Below, one piece after another: positions 12,498-22,785 of a stretch of 64,000 nucleotides of DNA. Origin of the DNA: Siphonodentalium dalli (Eukaryota > Mollusca > Scaphopoda > Gadilida > Siphonodentaliidae); NCBI GenBank assembly GCA_032622095.1, contig CP136064.1, forward strand, positions 212,054,205 through 212,118,204, given 5' to 3'. The position numbers were made by a program, and so were the translations under genes. The first letter of the stretch is position 1. Every line of letters starts with the position of its first letter. The notes beneath the pieces were generated by a model. It saw only the letters and a program-made list of their open reading frames with translations. It had not been told where the DNA came from and did not search any database.

Positions 12498-13467
12498 AAA
12501 TCGTTTAATGCTTTAGAATTTTTGTTTTCGGAGATTTATATATATGCTTAAAGACATATTATGGACTTGTTATGGACTTTTTCGGGTGCGAGAAATTGAT
12601 AAGTTAGTGCTCAGGCACTTTGCCAACCTGGGGAATCTTATCATTCTACTAACATCACTGAAAATTTCCAAAAAAATCTGCCACACCACTTCATAGAGAA
12701 CATCGTCTGAACTACTCCAAATTGTAAATATTTACATCTCGATTCGGGGCGCAACTATCGGCTATAATTAAACAAAAATGATTTCGCCATCGAGAGTCAT
12801 TGCATTTAACTAATATATAAGAATGACGTTGTGTATCATCCATTTGGATTAATATTCGTAACGAATAACTACTTTGAGAAAGATTATTCTTAATTTCTAT
12901 TTGATCACTCTGCCCGGTGTCTGCCGGAGTGTTTCACATCACTTTAATCAAGGAAGACTGTTCAGAAAAACTGTATTTCAAGAAATCGTTTAATGCTTTA
13001 GAATTTTGGTTTTCGGAGATTTATATATATGCTTAAAGACATATTATGGACTTGTTATGGACTTTTTCGGGTGCGAGAAATTGATAAGTTAGTGCTCAGG
13101 CACTTTGCCAACCTGGGGAATGTTATCATTCTACTAACATCACTGAAAATTTCCAAAAAAATCTACCACCCCACTTCATAGAGAACATCGTCTGAACTAC
13201 TCCAAATTGTAAATATTTACATCTCTATTCGGGGCGCAACTATCGGCTATAATTAAACAAAAAAGATTTCGCCATCGAGAGTCATTGCATTTAACTAATA
13301 TATAAGAATGACGTTGTGTATCATCCATTTGGATTAATATTCGTAACAAATAACTACTTTGAGAAAGATTATTCTTAATTTCTATTTGATCACTCTGCCC
13401 GTTGTCTGCCGGAGTGTTTCACATCACTTTAATCAAGGAAGACTGTTCAGAAAAACTGCATTTCAAG
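12498..13467. repeat. Tandem duplication, 2 x 485 bp
   Basis: 12498-12982 and 12983-13467 are near-identical direct copies, both starting aaatcgtttaatgctttaga and ending tttcaag, with only scattered single-base differences. A piece of the same sequence (aagacatattatg...cttgttcgggtgcg) appears again at the extreme right end of the window (about 63938-64000), so it belongs to a dispersed family. Confidence 0.9.
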
Positions 13468-13534
13468 ATCACCAAACAACTTTCCTTTTTAGGGCCACCA
13501 CATCTTTCCAAAGATGTACTTCTTCCATTTTGCT

Positions 13535-13815
13535 ATCAAAGACCGAAAAATGTCGTTAAACTAGAGATCCAAATACCCACTCACTAAGGGCCCCTATATC
13601 TTGAAATATTAAAGACCGAGAATGTCGTTAAACTATAAAGACCGAAAAATGTCGTTAAACTAGAGATCCAAATACCCCCTATATCTTGAGATATTATAAA
13701 GACCGAAAAATGTCATTAAACTATTAAAGACCGAAAAATGTCGTTAAACTAGAGATCCAAACATCCCCATCCCCTATTTTTTCAGACAATTAAGAACGAA
13801 ATATGTCGTTACACC
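13535..13815. repeat. Degenerate minisatellite, about six units
   Basis: The motif aaagaccgaaaaatgtcgtt recurs at about 13541, 13609 (variant), 13635, 13697 (variant), 13724 and, diverged, 13790. In three of these units it is followed by aaactagagatccaaatacc or a close variant. Unit spacing is irregular (about 27-70 bp) because the second half is present in only some units. It is non-coding and lies inside the 4.56-kb insertion. Confidence 0.85.
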
Positions 13816-15320
13816 ATTAATACATAATTTGTGTTTATGAAAGTCTGGCACCCATTAGCAGTTTGTTTTCAGTACATTTTAATATTCATTGGAACGTAAA
13901 CAATTATTCGCTGACAGAAATCATGTTAATATCGCCTTTCGTTACTGGTTTCCTCGACTCAAATATTTCTCACTGTTCAATACTTATAATTAAAAAAAAT
14001 GTTCTGTGTTTTGTGTCACTTCTTAATAGCATTATGTATTCTGCTATTGACAAGAAACAAAGTTGCAGTATACCTTAAAGGTACGGAAGGCCTTGGTGGG
14101 TATCCTGTGAACATATTTCCACCTGTCAAAACCGCTACAAACGAAAATAATATTCAAATATAGACATACTTTGTTAATATACAAATGAGAAATATCTCAT
14201 AAACAGTATGTTATTGTCGTAAATTTGACGATTGTTATGTAAACAAAGCATAAAAAGTTACTTTCTTGGTGTTTCTTTATATTATGATGGTAAACATAAA
14301 GAGCGTTCTTTGTTGCTCAATTCCTTATTTGGAAATAATAAAGAGCGTTTATACCATTTGTGTGTGATTAGCCAGTAGCATTGTGCTGCCTTCTATAACA
14401 CAATCAGACTCTTGTTTAGGTAAAATTTAGTAGGTCTTTATGTGAGCATGATGTTTACGCGATAGTGATCGTATATTTGAACCAAAATGTATGCGTTTTA
14501 ATATTTTTCTGTTTACGGTGTTTGGAACAAATATGAATATTTTCGACAACTAAGCCCCCTCGTCCCTTTAATATAATTAATATAACATCCCTCATCCAAT
14601 AATCTCCAAATTGCATATCTAATTTCAATCCTAGTTACACGTCACGCCGCCCCTCATCATTTGCCAATTGTACACCCTTTTTTTGCTGCTGCTGCAACTG
14701 TTCAATTTCTTTTAAAATTATTGAAAAAATGGCCCTCCCGCCCGCCGACATTTACCTCTGATTTTTTTTTATCATCGGTCCGCACCAAAATTGAGCACAC
14801 GTCCCTATATAATATACCTATTTAAACCGAGTATACACGGTGGTGTAATAGATCAACCGTTAATTTAACCGTTTAGGTAGCATATTTCCACGTATACGTT
14901 ATCACGACAAATCCCTGCTGATCTGTTATTAATGAACCAAACACTTAACATGTCAACACACTCTGGCCCGCCAATGCTACAGTGTATAAACGTAACGGGG
15001 CAAATATGCACATTATATTGGCAGCTAACGAGAGCATTCATCATCAGCAATCTGCTCACCCCTTTTAGCCGATACGATAGAAACTAAACGATTTGTTACT
15101 TCTAATTACCCGTACTTAATTACACTACTTCCGTGTTAATAAAGTACGACCCCATTACCACTAAAGGTGGAACATGGGATTTAGAACATTAATATTCACT
15201 CTTACATAGTTCCACATTCAAGGTGTAATCGTATGTCAGTTGTAACGTTGTGAAACCGCAACCGAACTGAATTATTCTATTGCTAAATAGTTCATGGCTG
15301 ACCTGATGCATGCATCTTAG

Positions 15321-15939
15321 TTTTCTTGTTTAACATGTCAGTGAATTCGCGATATTGGAGTCTTTTATCCAATCCACATGCATTCAGAGTTAAGATCTTC
15401 AGTTGACGAGTCAGGCTATCAGTGGGTCGCATGTTAAACGCATTTACGACGGGGCTCAGATTATCAAGATCCAACGGTTCAATATCATGATTGTTGTCGC
15501 ACGGATATAGTTTAGACAAGTCACTGTCCACGTGGAGTACGGTATTGCAATCAGAGGCGCCTTGCGTTCTGCTTGTACTCTCGTGAGTTATCCCGTTACA
15601 TTGTTTTGATTGGTTTACGGTTACATGATCAGTCAATTTGCCCGCGCTGTCAGTATCGCTCGAGTAAATTATAATAGGTTTCTGATTGGCTAAACACTTG
15701 TCAAATGGCTCATTACCACATTTGAAAATTTCTTGTGGGTCTATTGAACATGCACGTGTACCGGTATCCGCATTATTATCGTTAAAACAAACATGCATAT
15801 CAGCAGCGCGGTCTGTGTTTGGATCCATACCCTCAATTTTCTGAGATGGTATAGATTCAAGCACCGTGTTATTGGGATTAATATCAGTGGCATTCGGTAC
15901 ATCTACCGTTGATGTTAGAACACATTTGTCAAAATACAA
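15321..15939 (-). pseudogene. E2 ORF2, N-terminal segment
   Basis: The frame directly follows the ORF1 stop codon and is in the same frame as the downstream half of ORF1: ORF1 ends ...KKAAKIDN, TGA, and the next codon TTG opens this segment. About 185 residues of low-similarity, Asp/Asn-rich sequence precede the first endonuclease motif, KILTLNACGL, and LQYREFTDMLNKK. The frame is then lost to the 4.56-kb insertion and continues at 10757. No ATG is placed as an obvious start, so translation would need readthrough or reinitiation. Alternatively, the TGA is a mutation in a fused frame. Confidence 0.75.
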
Positions 15940-17406
15940 TCAATTGTCAATTTTAGCGGCCTTTTTCATCTCTGGTGAGGATGACTGGCTGCTCATATTA
16001 CGCTTGCGCCTAATCGCCGTGCTTGCGCGCACGATTGAAGCTGCAAGATCTTGCTTTCCCTCAGGGCTCAGATGAAGACCTGAGGATTCATTAGATCTGA
16101 ACTTTGAGCGAACCACAAAGCCTTCGTCATTCACATACTTGCTTGTGTTGTCAATGAAAGAAAGTTTGTCCTTTTTCACTTTACAGAGCGTTTTAACGAA
16201 TGAGTTCACTTTCTCCGCAGTCGCATTGTGGTCCATCATTTTCTTGCCCCTACCCTTTCTCGGTGGGATGCTGCAGAACGTAAACTTGGCTTCCCTGAAT
16301 TCCTTCTCGAGATGGTCCTTCAAACCTTCCGTGAATTTAATTTGAACAACCTCATGGTCATATTCATTATGTAGAATATCATTGGTTCCAAGGTGCACGA
16401 TAACGTGCTTAAATTTTCAACATTGACGTCGGTATCTCGCTTTACAAGTTTTATCAGTTCATCTATCTGTCCCATGTCGGCGCCCGAGTAATTATAACGT
16501 TTCATGCCGGGATCATCTAGTTTTAAATCATAACAATTACTCGCACCCAACAAAACAGTATCTATAACTCTCGGATTGAGTTCCTCATCAGGAGTGATTT
16601 CGTCCTCGTTTGAACGGTCATCATCATCACCAATTACTGAGTCAACATCAATACAGCTACCCGTATCGTCCACAAATATAAACTCATCAGTGTCGGAGCA
16701 CTCATCATTGTTGCGGTCATTTTTAGCATTGCGGTGAGGACCGTTTGATCGCTTGTTGTCTTTGGTGAAGCCTACTGTGCGAGCTGATTGCTTGCGGTTG
16801 TTTTGACATTGGTAACTGCGGTGGCCAGCCAATCGACAGACTCGACAAATAACTTCACTCACACAATCTTCTGTTTTGTGAGTAGTTTTCAAACAGTTTT
16901 TACAAGCGTCCTGGTCACACCTTACACCTGGAAAATGTTCGCCGTTACAAAATCTACAGGCCTGCTTTGTCATGTCAGAATATATTTTAACAATGTGATC
17001 ACCAATTGTTAACCTGCTGGGAATGTCCTTGCAGTCCAGAATTTGCATGTACCTAGTCCCAGTCTGAATTTCGAAGTCCGGTACCACGCCCATTTTTAGG
17101 CTTCCATCAATAATTTGTCCATACTTTGAGAATGCATCTGTCAACTCACTGTTGTCCAGATCTACAGGGAAATCTTTAACTGTCACATGAGTGCCTGCAC
17201 TGTGTACCTCCTGTGGTTTAATAAGTTTGTTATTAATGCGAAATCCACGATTAATCAGTAGAGTTTTCGTTTGCAAGTCTTTAGATGTTATCAAACAAGA
17301 AGCGTCCGTTATTTGAATAGCTGCTATAGCTTTGTTTACATCGTTAATAACACCTCCCAGTCCGTGCTGGAGATTACCAAGTCGGTAGCGTTTGCGGTCA
17401 ACACTT
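15940..17406 (-). pseudogene. E2 ORF1: zinc knuckles plus SGNH-like domain
   Basis: The ORF1 protein would bind element RNA. In order it has an RRM-like stretch (VTVKDFPVDLDNSELTDAFS), then three zinc knuckles at about 16806-16957: CRFCNGEHFPGVRC and two canonical CX2CX4HX4C (CKNCLKTTHKTEDC, CRVCRLAGHRSYQC). An acidic linker follows, then an SGNH/GDSL-hydrolase-like domain: VLLGASN (block I Ser), YSGADMGQI (block II Gly), VHLGTNDI (block III Asn) and GLHLSPEGK (block V His). The Asp normally three residues before that His is Ser here. A one-base frameshift near 16420 separates blocks II and III. ORF1 proteins of CR1/L2-type LINEs are known to carry such esterase-like domains. The N-terminus is missing at the E3 junction. 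Confidence 0.8.
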
Positions 17407-17434
17407 ACCTTATACCTTATGATACCTTATGCTG

Positions 17435-19969
17435 TTAGTGGACGCTGGCTTCTGCCACTATGTCCACGTCTTCTGTGTCTGGCTCTCCGAATTCACCAAA
17501 TTCAGGCCCTATGTTGTTAAGTCTATCTAACGCCCGACTCGTCTGTGAACTTGTCAAACCCAATTTTGCTTTAAAATCAAGTCTCACCTCTTGTTCCATC
17601 CAATAATCATCTAGTCGATTTTTGAATTGGTTTAAACTGTCGGCGTTGACTACCTCTTCTGCTAATTGGTTCCAGGGCTCCACAACTCTCTGACTAAAAG
17701 TGTGTTTTCTTGTGTCTCTGGTTGCCCCTTCTAAAAACAGCTTGAAGTTGTGGCCTCTGGTTTTGGATTCGGAGTTCCGTGTCAGTATATTTGCTACTTC
17801 CGGGTCATATGTATTGAAAATTTTGTAGCATTCTATCATATCTCCTCTATGTCGTCTATATTGCAGGGTGGGAATCTTTAGTTTTTCAAGTCTGTCTTCA
17901 TATGGTAAATGTTTTAAAGTAGGAACTAGTTTTGTTGCTCTGCGTTGGACTTTCTCAAGTTGGGTGATGTGTTTGATCAAATATGGTTTCCATGCTGGCT
18001 GTGAATACTCTAATCTTGGTCGAACCAACCCTTTATACAGTTTCGTCATCATTTCTTCATCTAGATGTGTAAACGATCTTCTAATCATCCCCATCACTGA
18101 TTGAGCGCTCTGTGCTTTTTCATTTATATGTTGTTCAAAATTTAAGTTTTTATCTGTGGTGATGCCTATGTCCTTCTCGCTGTCGACCTGCTTCAGTGTG
18201 TAGGTTGTTCCATCAACTCCCTTCAAAGTATAATTTGGAGTATATCCTTCTTTTCCAATGTTCATCATTACACATTTCTCAGGATGGAAACGAAGAAGCC
18301 ATTTATCAGACCATTTTTGTAGTTCATTAAGATCTTGTTGTAGAGTTTCCATGTCGTCTGGTGTTGTTATCTCTCTGAATACTTTGGTATCGTCAGCGTA
18401 CATCATGACATCAGATTTTGTTGAACTTGGCAAGTCATTTATATAGATGACAAATAGTAGTGGTCCAAGTACGCTTCCCTGAGGAATCCCACTGATGACA
18501 TTGTAGAATTTTGATTTCTCCCCATTTACAACTGCCCTTTGTCTTCTTCCACTCAGAAAATCCTTAATCCACCCTAATATGTTGCCTTTGATTCCATATG
18601 CTTCTGTTTTTCCTATCAGTCTACGATGTGGCACAGAGTCAAACGCCTTCATGAAGTCCATGTATATTACATGTGTTGCTTGATTATTTTCTATAGACTT
18701 TGTCCATCCTTCAAGTGTATTTAATAACTGTAATGTCGTTGAGCGCCCTTTTATGTATCCGAATTGATTTTTGCTGAATAGTTTATTGTTTCTCATATGG
18801 TCCATGATCCTGTCTCTTATGACTGATTCTAGTACTTTGCAGACTACGCTCGTAAGGCTGATTGGACGATAGTTGTTAGCTTTAGTGGCTCCACCTTTCT
18901 TATATATTGCTGATATATTTGCATCCTTCCATTCGTTTGGTAACTGTCCTAGTCTGAGGCTGTTATTATAGATTATTGCTAATGGCTTGCTTAATTCTTG
19001 CGATAATTCTTTCAATATTCTTGGATGTATCCCATCTGGTCCCAGAGATTTGTTTTGATTTAGCTTCAATAGTCTGATCTGAATTCCTTCTGCTAATACT
19101 TCTAGATCCTCTAGTTCATGTTCTATTACCAGGTCTTCAATTCGTGGAATCTTTCCTTGTGGCTCATTTGTGAAGACGCTAGAAAAGAATTCTGCAAGTA
19201 CATCCGCTTTCTCTGCATCTGTTGTTGTTGTTGTTCCATCTTTCTTCTCCAAGTTTGGGACACCATTTCTTGTTTTTGAGCGTCTCGCTATGTAGTCCCA
19301 GAATTTTTTAGGGTTAGTTTTCGCCTTGTCGGCAATGTCTTTCTCGTGCACTATCTGTTTCTGTCTTGTTGCTGTCCTTACTTGATTTCTCAGGCGAGTA
19401 TACTTTTTATAATTCTCTTCTGTTCTAGATTCCATGTATCTTGTCCACATTCTATGCTTCTTCTTCACAAGCTCCCTGGTTTTTATGTCAAGTGGCATTC
19501 TGTTTTTAGATTTTGTTGACTTTGTTCTCGATGGTATATTTTTTTCAACTGTGTCTTCCAGTACTAGACAGAAGCGCTTCCACTGTTTGTTTATATCATC
19601 TTTGCAGTCCTCTAGAAATTTACTCCAGTCCATGTCAAGATCTTTCTTCATCTGTGCGTAGTTTCCAGCCGAGTAGACTTTTTTCTTTAAATTATTTATT
19701 GGTGTGTAGCACTTGAAGTTGAAGTCAATCATGGAGTGGTCACTCTTTCCCAGTGGGCTGCAAATCTTTATGTTGGTAATCATATTTTCTTCATTTGTCA
19801 GTACCAGATCTAGTGTATTTGCCCTCTGTCCTAACCTTCCTCTTGTTGGCTCTAGAATGTGTTGCGTTAAGAAGCTTTCAGTTATAGTATTGATGAAATC
19901 TTCTCCTTTCTTGTTTGTAGCTGTCTGTGCTTTACTTACGGTTAATTCTCTCGTAGTTCGTGTAGACAT
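17435..19969 (-). CDS. CR1-like reverse transcriptase, endonuclease-truncated
   Basis: An uninterrupted 844-codon frame with an ATG start. Residues about 20-90 are only the C-terminal end of an APE endonuclease (EDFINTITESF, PTRGR, LDLVLTN, KSDHSMIDF); the catalytic GDFN and upstream blocks are absent. Residues about 160-400 form the linker and RT fingers (KKFWDYIARRSKTRNG, KSLGPDGIHP, NNYRPISLTS, QFGYIKGRST). The palm has MDFMKAFDSV (437-446), GIPQGSVLGPLLF (494-506) and MYADDTKVF (about 523-531). A thumb and C-terminal region follow, with no zinc finger seen. It would copy RNA into DNA, but without the endonuclease it should depend on pre-existing nicks or on enzyme supplied by other elements. 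The frame is complete, so it may still be expressed. Confidence 0.9.
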   Translation of the reverse strand: MSTRTTRELTVSKAQTATNKKGEDFINTITESFLTQHILEPTRGRLGQRANTLDLVLTNEENMITNIKICSPLGKSDHSMIDFNFKCYTPINNLKKKVYSAGNYAQMKKDLDMDWSKFLEDCKDDINKQWKRFCLVLEDTVEKNIPSRTKSTKSKNRMPLDIKTRELVKKKHRMWTRYMESRTEENYKKYTRLRNQVRTATRQKQIVHEKDIADKAKTNPKKFWDYIARRSKTRNGVPNLEKKDGTTTTTDAEKADVLAEFFSSVFTNEPQGKIPRIEDLVIEHELEDLEVLAEGIQIRLLKLNQNKSLGPDGIHPRILKELSQELSKPLAIIYNNSLRLGQLPNEWKDANISAIYKKGGATKANNYRPISLTSVVCKVLESVIRDRIMDHMRNNKLFSKNQFGYIKGRSTTLQLLNTLEGWTKSIENNQATHVIYMDFMKAFDSVPHRRLIGKTEAYGIKGNILGWIKDFLSGRRQRAVVNGEKSKFYNVISGIPQGSVLGPLLFVIYINDLPSSTKSDVMMYADDTKVFREITTPDDMETLQQDLNELQKWSDKWLLRFHPEKCVMMNIGKEGYTPNYTLKGVDGTTYTLKQVDSEKDIGITTDKNLNFEQHINEKAQSAQSVMGMIRRSFTHLDEEMMTKLYKGLVRPRLEYSQPAWKPYLIKHITQLEKVQRRATKLVPTLKHLPYEDRLEKLKIPTLQYRRHRGDMIECYKIFNTYDPEVANILTRNSESKTRGHNFKLFLEGATRDTRKHTFSQRVVEPWNQLAEEVVNADSLNQFKNRLDDYWMEQEVRLDFKAKLGLTSSQTSRALDRLNNIGPEFGEFGEPDTEDVDIVAEASVH

Positions 19970-20077
19970 CTTCGGAAATTAATAACTCACAGATTTATTC
20001 ACACTAATCCTCCGATGCGAGCGAATTATGCAAGTTTTTAGACATTATTGATCGCGAGTAACACAATTTTCACATCT

Positions 20078-20100
20078 GTCGCCATCTTGGTCACGTGACC
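20078..20100 (-). promoter_or_regulatory. Putative E3 5' promoter motifs
   Basis: Read on the minus strand, the leader contains ggtcacgtgacc, a 12-bp palindrome with a central CACGTG E-box. It is immediately followed by caagatggcgac, which resembles the YY1 site that positions transcription starts in mammalian L1 elements. The motifs lie about 110-130 bp upstream of the E3 start codon, at the extreme 5' end of the element. Function is inferred from motif and position only. Confidence 0.45.
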
Positions 20101-20122
20101 TTCTTGCTTGACACATTCTATA

Positions 20123-22455
20123 GAAACTTCTTACAAAACAGATCAAAAATAACAATGAAAGACAGAAAGCATATAAAAATAGACTAATCACTACAATAAG
20201 AATGGCGAAACGAAGCTATTACCATAACAAATTTGAGCGTTACCAAGGAAACATGAAATCAACCTGGGCTGTACTGAAAAAAATCCTCAATAAGAACAAA
20301 AACAATATTACTTTGAAACAATTTCTACACGAAAACAAGTACATAAATGGTAAAGTCAAAATTGCAGAAAACTTCAATGAATTTTTCACTAATATCGGAC
20401 CTAACCTTGCAGCAAAGATAAACTCAACTAAAGATCCTAATGATTTTCTCCCAGTTCCCAAATCATCTTCATTTTATATTGAACCTGCTGGAGAATTAGA
20501 GATAATGAATATACTAAATAACATAGATTCAAAAAAAGCTGCTGGATTAGATGAATTTAATTGTGGCGCATTAAAACAGTGTGCAGAATTCTTTATCCAA
20601 CCTCTGACATATATTTGTAACTTATCTCTCTCACAGGGTGTATTTCCAGAACAAATGAAATTCGCTAAAGTATCACCAATCTTTAAAGCAAAAGACCCAA
20701 GTATAATTGGCAACTACAGACCTGTATCTGTACTACCAATCTTTTCAAAAATACTTGAAAAACTTATGTATAACAGACTAATTAAGTACTTGGAGAAACA
20801 TAAGATTTTATACAGTAGCCAATATGGATTTAGAAAGAATCATTCCACAATTCTAGCACTGACTGACCTCATAGAAAAAATAACTGGTGCCCTAGACAAT
20901 CGTGAGCACACAATTGGGGTGTTTCTCGATTTGTCTAAGGCATTTGATACAATTAATCACAGTATAATGCTAACAAAAACTAGAGAATTATGGATGTCGT
21001 GGTGTTGCACTGAAATGGTTTCATGATTATCTTACGCATAGAAAACAATGTGTCTAATATGATGGTCACATATCAGAACTCAATGAAATGACATGCGGTA
21101 ACCCACAAGTTTTTCTATCTTAGGGCCTCTCCTATTTCTAATCTACACGAATGACCTACCTAGTGTATGTAAAGATGTCAAACTGATTCTTTTTGCTGAC
21201 GACACAAATGCATTTTGTTCTGATAAAGATATCCACAACCTATTTGACAGAGTTAACATTGAAATGGACTATATGAGTCAGTGCTAACAAATTGTCCTTG
21301 AACATTGATAAAACAAATTATATGCTCTTCACTAACTGTCCACTACCTGAAGTATTACCAATACTTAATATAAATGACAAGAACATCAACAGAGTGATGA
21401 ATACTAATTTTTTAGGTGTCACTATTGAAGACAATCTATCTTGGGATAAACACATAAGTTTAATATGCTCTAAACTTTCCAGTAATGTTGAAGTTCTGAG
21501 AAAAATCAGTGACTTTGTTCCTACTGCTACATTGAAAACCGTGTATCTATCATTAATTATACCCTACCTGACCTACTGTAATGCAATCTGGAGCTCGTCA
21601 ACCAAACAAAATCTTACTAAAATCAGAAAATTACAGGAGAATGCCCTAAAAATTATCTCAAATGGTACTAGTAATATTTCCATATATTGCAGACAAGCCA
21701 AACTACTAATGCTTGGTGACATTGGGAACATGCAGCTAATTAGAATACTGCATGACTACCATACACATACACTACCTGATTCCTTATCAAAATTAGTCAC
21801 AAACCTAGCAGATATACATAGCCATAATACTCGCTCAAAATCAAAAGGTAATCTATATCATGAATTTAAAAGGACCAAACCCTCAAAAAACGCAATCTCA
21901 AACAAAGCCCGAGCATTATGGAATAGCCTCCCTGAAGATTGCAGATTACGCATTGAAACATGTATTGACTACCCCAAATATCTAAAAGATAACTTTATCA
22001 ATGACTATTATCATAAATGATCCATATGTGTTAATGACCTTCTATATTATTCAAACTCATCAAAGAATAAAAAACAAACAAACTTCCATATTCTTAGCCC
22101 AAATCAACTCAGCTCCACTGGTGATTCAGTCACATCCTTACACATTCATTAAATTGAAATAATAATGTTTCATGAAATCAAGTAACATATAGTTCTATTG
22201 CTTATGAGCATATCTTCAACATATTATGCACACCATTTACCACCCCAACCCCTCCCCAACCTACATCTCTTTCTCCCTCTTTGAACAGTTCTTCTCCTCT
22301 TGCACTTGCACCCACATGTAGTTTATGTCTATATTATAATTATTGTATTATTATAGGGTTCTGACCCATAAGCCATGGCTTCCACAGAGCCCCATTACCA
22401 TATTGTAATTTATAAATTGATCATCAAATAAAATCACTTGAGTTTGAGTTTGAAA
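20123..22455 (+). pseudogene. LINE E1, 3' half: reverse transcriptase
   Basis: It continues the E1 protein in the order expected: KQIKNNNERQKAYKNRL leads into IRMAKRSYYHNKF and the 274-codon frame from 20202. The RT blocks are KAAGLDEFN, NYRPVSVLPIFSKILEK, QYGFRKNHST and FLDLSKAFDTINH. Frameshifts and stops near 20975, 21055 and 21110 break the region around ILGPLLFLIYTNDLP. LFADDTNAF follows at about 21190. The last 242-codon frame (21292-22020) is the thumb and C-terminus. The element ends near 22455 with aataaaatcacttgagtttg and a gagttt-type tail. It is inactive. Confidence 0.85.
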
Positions 22456-22785
22456 TACCTATATATTGTTGTATTAAGTAAGGGTTAGAGCACAAGAATT
22501 GTTCTTTACCAGAATCAATCGAGTCGAAGACGAGATTTATTCTAGTAAAGAACTATTCGCGTGCTCTGACCGACTCAGAGAGCACAATTGATCCCACATA
22601 ATGCAATCAACTGGAAATGTTCCGTTGAGCGTGTTTTGACCACGACGCACAATCCGTGCGCTGGTCGCGATTGGACACAATAGCCGGTTAGCCACGCCCA
22701 ACAACGAGATTAACATACACTGATCTCCGTTGAATGTGAATAGATAGGTCCGAAACAACACGGACTGGTCCCACTTTAAAGCACC

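Larger units (their letters stand above)
10758..15320. mobile_element. 4.56-kb non-coding insertion in E2 ORF2
   Basis: E2 ORF2 reads ...REFTDMLNKK at 15321 and resumes ...NEYDIACLSEVK at 10757, so this block interrupts the endonuclease. It carries no long frame on either strand. It sits in a run of T. It begins with a 7-bp-stem hairpin (cagccaa-acc-ttggctg) and ends beside a perfect 12-bp palindrome (gatgcatgcatc, 15306-15317) followed by TTAG. No long terminal repeat or clear target duplication is visible. Insertion between T residues, terminal hairpins and internal tandem repeats suggest a non-autonomous Helentron-like element, but this is inference. Confidence 0.6.
7039..17406 (-). mobile_element. 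LINE E2 (two-ORF, L2/CR1-like)
   Basis: This is a minus-strand non-LTR retrotransposon with a zinc-knuckle/SGNH ORF1 (15940-17406), an ORF2 (15321-15939 plus 7251-10757) and a 3' tail of tgat-type repeats at 7040-7063 abutting the E1 sequence. It lacks an initiator ATG for ORF1: the open frame runs back without ATG to the E3 tail, so it is 5'-truncated. ORF2 is split by a 4.56-kb non-coding insertion (10758-15320) and by frameshifts. The element sits inside E1 and shares one insertion site with E3. Confidence 0.85.
17407..20122 (-). mobile_element. CR1-like LINE E3, intact RT frame
   Basis: The element runs from a GC-containing leader (20122 to about 19970) through one long ORF to a short 3' tail with the repeated unit ataaggtat (17407-17430). 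The 5' end abuts E1 RT sequence (agaaacttctta), and the 3' tail abuts the truncated ORF1 of E2 with no intervening host DNA. Its intact frame, in contrast to the surrounding decayed elements, suggests a relatively recent insertion. It lacks ORF1 and most of the endonuclease. Confidence 0.85.
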
